Shown: positions 53,315 through 59,251 of the stretch, in pieces | How positions within the stretch are numbered: the stretch's first letter is position 1 | Layout: each line of letters opens with the position of its first letter | Assembly: GCF_021458635.1 (NCBI RefSeq) | Contig: NZ_JAIRDQ010000019.1 | Location: 1 to 59,251, forward strand | Origin: Bradyrhizobium monzae | Lineage (GTDB): Bacteria; Pseudomonadota; Alphaproteobacteria; Rhizobiales; Xanthobacteraceae | Reading direction: 5' to 3' | DNA length: 59,251 nucleotides | Notes under the pieces: generated by a model | Told to the model about the DNA's origin: nothing | Database searches by the model: none | What the model saw: only the letters and a program-made list of their open reading frames with translations | Program-made: the position numbers and the translations under genes

Positions 53315-55585
53315 ATGATGAGGTGGTTGCTTACGAAGCTGCGTTTTATCTTCTGTGGTCTTTATTATTGGATGAGAGGTTGGCCTTGTTTGGCGGGCCT
53401 GCTCATCGTGACCGGCATTACCGTTGCGGCAGTGGCCGGAACGGCATACTTCGTGCCGGAAAAGCTCCGCGACGTTGCGCTCTCAATTGAAGGCAAGGCC
53501 AGCCTTGTCGCTAAATTGCTGCCGGCCACCTTGCCGCAGCCGTCGAAGATCGAGCAAGCCTACTGGTTACCGCAAAACTGGAGCGCACAGCAGCGCTACT
53601 GGTTTCATCATACGTCGCAGGGGACCGCCACAATTCCTGTCCCTTATCAATGGTTCATGGCGTTGGAGCGACCGGAGCTGTCCGTATTCTACACCAGTTT
53701 GACAGACGACGAGTACCTGCGTCGCCTCGGATTTATCCCCAGTCCCAGCTCGAAGGGCTTTACCGGCAACGCACCCAAATATGGCTATCAAGATGATACG
53801 CCAAAGGCAGACGCGGCTCAGCTCGGCTGGGTCCCAAACCCGACGGACAATCCGAATGGATTGCCCGTCGGCTTCGCAATTCTAAAAGCAGGTGTCGACC
53901 CGACGACGGGCGAGCCATATGAAGACCAGATCGGGCTGACCTGCGCTGCCTGTCATACCGGGCATCTTGAGTACAAGAATGTGAGCATCCGATTCGATGG
54001 CGGCCCGTCGATGGTCAATCTCGGCGAGGTCGAACGCGTAGTCGGATTGTCGATCGGCTACACACTGCTCTTCCCCTGGCGATTTGAGCATTTTGCCAGC
54101 AAGCTGGAGGAAATCAAAGGTCAAAGCGTCGATAGGGAAAAGCTTAAGGAGGGCCTGAAGCTCGCGCTCGAAAAAATCAAGAATCAGAAAGCGCAGACAG
54201 ATGGTCTTTTGGCGGCGCAGGGCGTTGTCGATCTCGACGAAGGCTTCGGTCGGCTGGATGCACTGAACCGGATCGGCAACCAAGTCTTCTACACCAATTT
54301 TCTCGATCAGAAGACCGGCAAGCTCCCGGATCCGCTGCTAAAAGGCAACTTCGTGCGCAACGATGCGCCCGTGAGCTTTCCACCGATCTGGGACACTCCG
54401 TATTTTCTATGGGCACAATACGACGCCTCCGTGCTCAGTGAACTTGTTCGCAATGCGGGTGAGACGCTCGGTGTCGCAGCCAAGATTAACATGACAGCGG
54501 CCGCGCCCGATCGTCCGCTCTTTGGTTCGTCCATTCATCTTTCGGACGTTGCACGGTTCGAAGAGCTTTTGCGCGGTACCGACCCCTTCTCAGCGACCAA
54601 CCCTGGTGACAAGAAGTTCAATGGACTGATCGCTCCGCGATGGAGGGATGCGCAGGAAAAATTTCGAGGTGACCCGGCTTGGGCCATCGACCAAAAACTC
54701 GTCGAAAAAGGCCGCGACCTTTATCGAGCGCATTGCTTCGAATGCCATCGAGGCCCAGTCAACGATCCCGAGTTCGACAAGAAGTGGCCGGAGGATTCGT
54801 TCTGGAAGCCGGAGAACCCGGATCGTACCGCGAAGAACGAGAAAAATTGGGTCGAAATCGGTGGACGGCATTACTTCAACGTTGTCCAGCTGCCGGTGAC
54901 CGAGATCGGCACTGACCGTCAACAGTCCCGCGTCCTTACAGAACGTCGGGTTCATCTGCCGGAGTCGCTTGGCGTGAAACCCGTTGACGATCTCAACAAA
55001 GCGTGGGGTTGTGGTTTGTTGCCGGATGAGGCAGATCCGCTGTTCGTGCTCGCACTGATGGATGTGGTCGGTAAGACGATCGACCAATGGAACGTCGCGA
55101 ACGGCACTCCCGACAAGATCAAGCAGCAGATGTGGGGGCCGAGGAAAAATTGCCAAAACCAGCGCGCATATGTCGGAGCACGCGCCAACATTAACGGAAA
55201 GGACAAAGATGTTCTTTCTCTCGAACCTCGCTATCGGGCACGTCCGCTGGACGGGGTCTGGGCGACAGCGCCGTATTTACACAACGGATCAGTCCCGACC
55301 TTGAGAGATATGTTGCTGCCCCAACGCGAGCGGCCAACGTCGTTCTGCGTTGGCAGTCGCCAATTCGATCCAGTCAATGTCGGGCTTGTCACGAAAGCGC
55401 ACGCGGACGAGGCTTGCGCGGCAGGCCTGACCAATTTCGACGTATCGTTACTCGGAAATAGCAACCGTGGACACTCTTTCCAGGGCAAAGAGATTGACGT
55501 AACGAAGCTACCGCCTGGCGTCATCGGTCCCGAACTGAACGAGGACGAACGGCGGTCGCTCGTCGAATATCTGAAAACGCTGTGA
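53315..55585 (+). CDS. Large di-haem c-type protein, RoxA/cytochrome c peroxidase-like
   Basis: The 756-residue protein has an N-terminal membrane anchor (CLAGLLIVTGITVAAVAGTA) and two c-haem motifs: CAACHTGHLEYK near residue 209 and CFECHRGP near 475. VSFPPIWDTPYFLWAQYDAS, RPLDGVWATAPYLHNGSVPT and RRSLVEYLKTL are features of the RoxA (rubber oxygenase) / large di-haem peroxidase group. The size is larger than classical peroxidases (about 340) and close to RoxA-type proteins. In RoxA the N-terminal haem binds O2 and cleaves polyisoprene; whether this one is an oxygenase or peroxidase is unknown. It lies 51 bp behind the mono-haem gene and 34 bp before a GNAT gene. Confidence 0.82.
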   Translation: MMRWLLTKLRFIFCGLYYWMRGWPCLAGLLIVTGITVAAVAGTAYFVPEKLRDVALSIEGKASLVAKLLPATLPQPSKIEQAYWLPQNWSAQQRYWFHHTSQGTATIPVPYQWFMALERPELSVFYTSLTDDEYLRRLGFIPSPSSKGFTGNAPKYGYQDDTPKADAAQLGWVPNPTDNPNGLPVGFAILKAGVDPTTGEPYEDQIGLTCAACHTGHLEYKNVSIRFDGGPSMVNLGEVERVVGLSIGYTLLFPWRFEHFASKLEEIKGQSVDREKLKEGLKLALEKIKNQKAQTDGLLAAQGVVDLDEGFGRLDALNRIGNQVFYTNFLDQKTGKLPDPLLKGNFVRNDAPVSFPPIWDTPYFLWAQYDASVLSELVRNAGETLGVAAKINMTAAAPDRPLFGSSIHLSDVARFEELLRGTDPFSATNPGDKKFNGLIAPRWRDAQEKFRGDPAWAIDQKLVEKGRDLYRAHCFECHRGPVNDPEFDKKWPEDSFWKPENPDRTAKNEKNWVEIGGRHYFNVVQLPVTEIGTDRQQSRVLTERRVHLPESLGVKPVDDLNKAWGCGLLPDEADPLFVLALMDVVGKTIDQWNVANGTPDKIKQQMWGPRKNCQNQRAYVGARANINGKDKDVLSLEPRYRARPLDGVWATAPYLHNGSVPTLRDMLLPQRERPTSFCVGSRQFDPVNVGLVTKAHADEACAAGLTNFDVSLLGNSNRGHSFQGKEIDVTKLPPGVIGPELNEDERRSLVEYLKTL

Positions 55586-55619
55586 GATAAACGTACTGGC
55601 AGCGGGGAATCATCATCGC

Positions 55620-56156
55620 GTGACACACGCCGCCGATTTTTCGTTCAGATCCGCGCGCCTGCAGGACGCCGAATCGGTCTTCAACATCACGAAGGCTTCG
55701 ATCGGCGGCCTCGCCAGGGCGTCGTATTCTCCGGGTCAAATCGAAAACTGGATGGGGGAGCGCACGCCATCATTTTACGAAGAACTCATCGGCAACGGAC
55801 GGATGATGGTCTGTCTGCGTGGCGGCGTTGTGGTCGGATTCGTTGACGCCCTGCCGGGCGAATTAACTCGGTTGTTCATATTGCCTGAAGTCGCCGGCGT
55901 CGGACTAGGCCGGCGGCTGCTCAAGATCGGGATCGCCCAATCGCGTTTGGGCCATAGCGGATCGATAAAGCTCGAGGCGACGGTCAATGCCGTAGGCTTC
56001 TACCGAAAATGCGGCTTTCGAAGCAAAGCTCGAGGTTATTTCTCTCACGGTCGCGGCGGCGAGCCTATCGAGATTGTACACATGGAATTGTGGATTCCGA
56101 AGTTTGCGACCAGAGATGCATCGGCCCTCTACGGCCCGATTTGCTGGATATTTTGA
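55620..56156 (+). CDS. GNAT-family N-acetyltransferase
   Basis: The 178-residue protein has GNAT features: FSFRSARLQDAESVFNITKA, GGVVVGFVDALPGELTRLFI, then LPEVAGVGLGRRLLKIGIAQ carrying the acetyl-CoA loop (Q/R-x-x-G-x-G/A as GVGLGRRLL). AVGFYRKCGF is the usual helix-4/strand-6 block. The start is GTG, with GGGGA some distance upstream. It follows the RoxA-like gene by 34 bp. The last 20 residues after ELWIPKFATR may be an extension into eroded sequence. Substrate unknown. Confidence 0.8.
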   Translation: MTHAADFSFRSARLQDAESVFNITKASIGGLARASYSPGQIENWMGERTPSFYEELIGNGRMMVCLRGGVVVGFVDALPGELTRLFILPEVAGVGLGRRLLKIGIAQSRLGHSGSIKLEATVNAVGFYRKCGFRSKARGYFSHGRGGEPIEIVHMELWIPKFATRDASALYGPICWIF

Positions 56157-56446
56157 TCGGTCATCCGTGGGAGGTCACCGAGGCGGTTGCGCAGGGCCGA
56201 CCGCCGTCTCGCCTGCCGCTTCACGATGGTGGGCCTCCAACTGAGGCTGCCCCACTTTTGTTGGCCTTCTTGTTCGGATTTTGCTCGATCGGCCAGCTTA
56301 TCACCCTTTGCAGTGTTCTGTAGCGCGTCCGGCAGCCGTGCGCAGATCACCAAAGTGGGCCAGAAGCTCACCGACGACGTAGATGCTTATCCAGCTTGGC
56401 TTGGCCCTGATATCCTTCGGAGCGTCGATAACGGATGCGGCAAAGG

Positions 56447-56877
56447 GAGCTTTATAGACACCTTTCTGAAACGACATGGAGTCGGCGATGCATCAAGCAA
56501 ACTGGAAACTCACGAGATAGATAGCTTTGGCCGGCCTTGGGCTGCTATTGACGGCATCGGCGCAGGCGCAACCCATCTGGACGTGGAGCACGCAATACGG
56601 CTCTGTTCTGGCGGTCAACAGCTATGACCAGAGCACGGGCGCGGTTTCCGGCACCTATACGAATAACGCGACGAATAGCTGTGACGAAGGCGCCCCGTCA
56701 GCGGATGACAGGCTGGCTTGCCCAGGCCAGTAGCGGCACAGCGATCAGCTTTACAATCAACCTCGGGGGCTGCGGCTCAACCAATGTGTGGACCGGACAG
56801 CGCAATGCTGCTTCGGGTTTTTAATGGCTTTGGCTCCTTTCGCTCGCCGAGCCCGTGGTATGGAATGGGATGCCGAC
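56447..56877 (+). pseudogene. Broken duplicate of the bradavidin-like gene
   Basis: Nucleotide similarity to 43890-44320 is high, including the ribosome site and start (GGAGTCGGCGATGCATC). The signal peptide is cut by an in-frame TAG after WKLTR, and a one-base change near 56698 shifts the frame (DEGAP, then MTGWLAQASSGTAIS). A TAA follows NAASGF. The recognisable core IWTWSTQYGSVLAVNSYDQS remains. Similarity ends at GGAATGGGAT, where it joins directly to a P450 fragment. Confidence 0.92.
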
Positions 56878-56995
56878 TCCCAAAGGATCTTCAGCTGCAG
56901 TTCCGCAAGGTGTATTCCGACGCAGCGATGGATACTAAACCCGAACGAGAGATGTTGCCGTGGATTCTTCCGATCGGTTTCGCAGTGCACCAACT
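56878..56995 (-). pseudogene. Fragment of the P450 haem-loop region, duplicate of 45184-45300
   Basis: The minus strand encodes RQHLSFGFSIHRCVGIHLAE followed by LQLKILWE, matching the intact P450 (RQHLSFGFGIHRCVGRHLAE). It abuts the bradavidin pseudogene, whereas the intact genes are separated by more than 600 bp. The duplicated block has therefore lost about 0.87 kb. Confidence 0.88.
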
Positions 56996-57074
56996 GTAGT
57001 GCTCAATCTGAGCGTGGCGCAGAGACGCCCGGAGTCACAAACGCTTCCTCTAGAAATCAAATTACCGGTACTGC

Positions 57075-57800
57075 TTATGCGCCCTTGCCGAGGAGCGAAA
57101 TGATGTCATCGAGCGTCGTCATGACAGCGACCGAGTCGTCTTTTGGCAACGAGGCGTCACGGCAAAACCAAACTGCTCGGCATCCCGCGCCGCGTGCGCC
57201 CAGAACATCCGAGCGAAAGCTATCACCTACCATGATGACCCTGTCTGGCGCCTCACGCAAAAGGTCTAAACAGGCTTCAAAAGCGGCTTGGCTGGGCTTG
57301 CGATAACCGAAATCGCCGCAGAACATGACAAGATCGCAGTTGCGGCTGACATTTGTGTGCCGAGCTACCTCGGCTCGCCATAACCTGTGGCTCGTTCCCC
57401 AAGGCGTATTAGACAAGATCGCCGTCCGGTAGCCCGTTTGGCGAAGGGTAGCAATGACGTTCTCCGCGTCTGGCATGAGCTGGCCACTAGCAAAGATTCT
57501 TTTGCAGAGGCGCAGCTCGAGTAGCGTTGCATCCGCGTCATCCATGTCGGGTGCCAGTGCGCATCTCAACCGGTCGGCGAACGAGACCACGCGACAATCC
57601 TCGCGCTCTTTGTTCAGCGCCTGCAACGTTGCGCTAGCGATGGATCTCGGCGCTGTGACAGTGGCCAAATCTGTAAAGCTGGACGAATCGGTGAGGAAAT
57701 CATGCAAGAACTCAACCTGTTCGGCCTCGGTCCGCAATGGATAATCGCAAAGGGTGTTACCCCAGTCAAAGATGATGGCTCCAGGATTGCTCATCTTCAT
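57075..57800 (-). CDS. HAD-superfamily hydrolase with atypical motif I
   Basis: The 241-residue protein has HAD motif I as IIFDWGNTLCDYP, motif II as TAILSNTPWG, motif III Lys in FGYRKPSQAAFEA and motif IV as RVIMVGDSFRSDVLGARGAG. The nucleophile Asp is present, but the usual second Asp of DxD is Gly, as also happens in phosphonatase-type (DWAGT) and dehalogenase-type members. The reaction may therefore not be simple phosphate-ester hydrolysis. A helical cap lies between motifs I and II. Its start overlaps the stop of the PurC-like gene by 4 bp (ATGA), so the two are translationally coupled and probably act in sequence. Confidence 0.85.
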   Translation of the reverse strand: MKMSNPGAIIFDWGNTLCDYPLRTEAEQVEFLHDFLTDSSSFTDLATVTAPRSIASATLQALNKEREDCRVVSFADRLRCALAPDMDDADATLLELRLCKRIFASGQLMPDAENVIATLRQTGYRTAILSNTPWGTSHRLWRAEVARHTNVSRNCDLVMFCGDFGYRKPSQAAFEACLDLLREAPDRVIMVGDSFRSDVLGARGAGCRAVWFCRDASLPKDDSVAVMTTLDDIISLLGKGA

Positions 57801-58570
57801 GGAAGCCCTTTAAGCCGATCCAGAAACGCTCGCCACTGGCGGAGGATAACCTCTGGATCTTTGCCCTTACGCCAAAGGTCCTTATCTAAATCATGTGAGG
57901 CGTGCTTGGCTCGCATGCAGTCTGGTGAAACCTCGCCAAATATCGCATCGCCTTCGGCGGTGATAAAAAAGCAAATATCGAGGAGTTCAATTTCGCACGA
58001 TGCCAAGACTGTCGCCAGCGCGTTGAAGGCTCGCAAAGCCAAATGCTTGGCAGCACCCGTATCGATGAAGCGGTCCGCCAGCCAGTTCGGCATGCATTCG
58101 TCCCGATGTGGTAGCGGGTTGCGCCAGTCGAAGCGCACATAGGGTTCGTGTCGCTGATCCGGTCGGAGGTATCCGCCATGACGCGTCGGGAAAGTCTCCA
58201 ACCCGAGGTATATATGTTTTGGTGTCCCGACATAAGCCGCCTTCACGATGACCTCGATGGGCGGAGCCGCAACTCGCCGACTGATGTAATAGTCTTCACC
58301 AACGTGAACGATCGTGGAAGGCACACCCTCAGCCTCTAGCATCCGCCAAAGCCGCTCGGTGATGCGTAGACGTAACCAGTCGGTGCCCTCAACTGTGGCA
58401 GCGCGATTTGCGGAGTACGAAAACAACGTGGGCTTTAAACGCACGATGACGCTTTCATCGTCGATAACGCGGATCACCTTCGATTCGCCCTCTATCAGCA
58501 AGGGCAAATCTTCGAACTTGGAGCGCCAGTGGTCCGGATATGGAAACGCGGCTCGTTCAATAGGCTGCAT
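57797..58570 (-). CDS. PurC-like (SAICAR synthetase family) ligase
   Basis: The 257-residue protein follows the SAICAR synthetase fold: LLIEGESKVIRVIDDESVIV (nucleotide-binding strands; canonical PurC has EGKxK), VPSTIVHVGEDYYISRRVAA, IEVIVKAAYVGTPKHIYLGL, and the C-terminal ELLDICFFITAEGDAIFGEV with SPDCMRA, like PurC's D-x-KxExG...EISPD block. Substitutions at usually constant sites (GESK, ECMPN) suggest a paralogue with another substrate rather than the purine enzyme. AAGGTGG precedes the ATG at 58570; a GTG at 58588 is possible. Coupled to a HAD gene and apart from any purine genes, it may amide-link an amino acid to a small acid in a specialised pathway. Confidence 0.8.
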   Translation of the reverse strand: MQPIERAAFPYPDHWRSKFEDLPLLIEGESKVIRVIDDESVIVRLKPTLFSYSANRAATVEGTDWLRLRITERLWRMLEAEGVPSTIVHVGEDYYISRRVAAPPIEVIVKAAYVGTPKHIYLGLETFPTRHGGYLRPDQRHEPYVRFDWRNPLPHRDECMPNWLADRFIDTGAAKHLALRAFNALATVLASCEIELLDICFFITAEGDAIFGEVSPDCMRAKHASHDLDKDLWRKGKDPEVILRQWRAFLDRLKGLP

Positions 58571-58601
58571 GGGGATTTCCACCTTCACTATGTTTCTGCA
58601 T

Positions 58602-58614
58602 ACAGGTATACTGT
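58602..58614. promoter_or_regulatory. Palindromic operator candidate before the PurC-like/HAD pair
   Basis: ACAGGTATACTGT is an inverted repeat (ACAG-N5-CTGT) 32 bp upstream of the chosen PurC-like ATG. On the minus strand it contains a TATAC core that could be part of a -10 box. This arrangement is typical of a repressor site such as those of XRE-type regulators. No regulator gene is adjacent. Confidence 0.35.
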
Positions 58615-59012
58615 CCTGTTGTACCCACGGCGCTTCGTGCTCGTACCGCCGAGGGCATCACGACGAGGCTGTGAGCGACCTGAGCCGCGCCGCAACCGTC
58701 CGGACGTACCGTTGCACACCACCTCGTTCCGATTACAAGCGGGGTGGCCCAACGTCGGGTACTGTCAGGCGCTGCATCCGCCCCACATCACCGATTGCTC
58801 AGTGATGTCCTTCCAACACGCAAATGGCGTGCCGAACTGAAACTGGCGCTTCTGCAAGCCCTTGATACACGTATCTTCAAGAGCCTTGAAACGTGCGTCG
58901 CGTCACATCGCTCGAACTGTCTCAAAACCGACAATCGACACTGAAGGATATCCGACAATGTCAGTTGGATTGTAATGTACCCCGATTGTGGAGCCACGGA
59001 CTTGGTTGGAAG
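58615..59012. other. Intergenic stretch without a recognised gene
   Basis: About 400 bp between the operator candidate and the IS66 end. Only short frames without motifs. Confidence 0.3.
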
Positions 59013-59251
59013 GTAAGCGCGAAGCCGATACCCTGGCTTCAGAGTTAGATTGAATGTGCGAAGAAGCCTCCGGCTTGGAACGGAGGTTTGGATGGGATTG
59101 GACAGCAAAAAGGACGTCCATTTGGACGGCTCACCGGGAGGGCCGGTGAGCCGGCTGGAGGTCCTCGAAGGACCGTCGGGGCGCCGCGTGCGTTCGGAGG
59201 CCGAGAGAGCCAGGATTGTCGCCGAGAGCTTGCTGCCCGGCGCGCAGGTGG
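59013..59251 (+). mobile_element. Left end of an IS66-family element (runs off the window)
   Basis: GTAAGCGCGAAGCCGATACC at 59013 has the GTAA start and general form of IS66-family terminal repeats. It is followed after about 60 bp by the first IS66 gene. The sequence is unbroken up to the window edge, unlike all other transposase traces here, so this copy may be intact and more recent. Confidence 0.6.
59092..59251 (+). CDS. tnpA: IS66-family accessory protein TnpA, N-terminal part
   Basis: The first 53 residues are MGLDSKKDVHLDGSPGGPVS, then RLEVLEGPSGRRVRSEAERA and RIVAESLLPGAQV. This is the start of the IS66 TnpA protein (usual form: EVLSGPERRRRWS.EEKARIVAES..PGA.V), a small HTH protein encoded before TnpB and the TnpC transposase. 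No stops or frameshifts are seen. The gene continues past the right edge. Confidence 0.85.
   Translation, partial: MGLDSKKDVHLDGSPGGPVSRLEVLEGPSGRRVRSEAERARIVAESLLPGAQV

Noticed and set aside
1..59251. CRISPR arrays, tRNA genes, attachment sites
   Set aside because: No regularly spaced repeats, cloverleaf-forming sequences or paired att-like direct repeats were seen by eye; a covariance-model search would be needed to exclude tRNA fragments.

Overview
The window looks like an accessory (symbiosis-island-type) segment of a Bradyrhizobium-like alphaproteobacterium. The strongest clue is an intact avidin-family gene at 43936-44442. It carries the SCDEG / CGSTTVWTGQ core and the EKLSNTK tail of the Bradyrhizobium protein bradavidin. 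The surroundings fit too: decayed insertion sequences of at least seven families (IS91, IS630, IS3, IS5, IS110, an ISNCY/IS481-like integrase, IS256), an IS66 element starting at the right edge, and islands of intact catabolic or biosynthetic genes separated by 0.3-3 kb of eroded DNA. No rRNA, tRNA, CRISPR array or core housekeeping operon was seen.

Layout. 1-1.4 kb: transposase debris. 1.5-13.9 kb: an LLM-class flavin monooxygenase, an Lrp/AsnC regulator, a three-subunit membrane sugar/alcohol dehydrogenase (small Tat subunit, GMC flavoprotein, tri-haem cytochrome c), an NHL beta-propeller gene behind a damaged DapA-like gene, and a MATE exporter. 13.9-16.8 kb: more transposase wreckage. 16.8-29.3 kb: biosynthesis-type genes: an AT-rich CmcI-like methyltransferase, an alpha-oxoamine synthase, an SDR, a double-domain CaiB CoA-transferase, and an overlapping run of radical SAM/SPASM, Gfo/Idh/MocA oxidoreductase, a P-loop remnant and a frameshifted methyltransferase.

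31.3-41.5 kb: an MFS transporter and a minus-strand group made of PEP mutase, class I aminotransferase, LicC/PntC-type nucleotidyltransferase and a SelA-like PLP enzyme. The first three suggest a phosphonate pathway. A 50-bp element lies upstream of the PEP mutase and nucleotidyltransferase genes. It recurs, always pointing toward the next gene, in front of a decayed nucleotidyltransferase copy and in front of the distant flavin monooxygenase. This is the most novel-looking signal in the window.

42.5-46.3 kb: di-haem peroxidase, bradavidin-like protein and cytochrome P450. Decayed copies of all three occur elsewhere (29.9 kb and 56.4-57.0 kb). 47-56.2 kb: a lytic-transglycosylase-like secreted protein, then a plus-strand set of a membrane patatin, a mono-haem protein, a RoxA-like di-haem protein and a GNAT. 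57.1-58.6 kb: a translationally coupled PurC-like/HAD pair with a palindromic operator candidate. All functions are inferred from motifs read by eye. No database search was possible.
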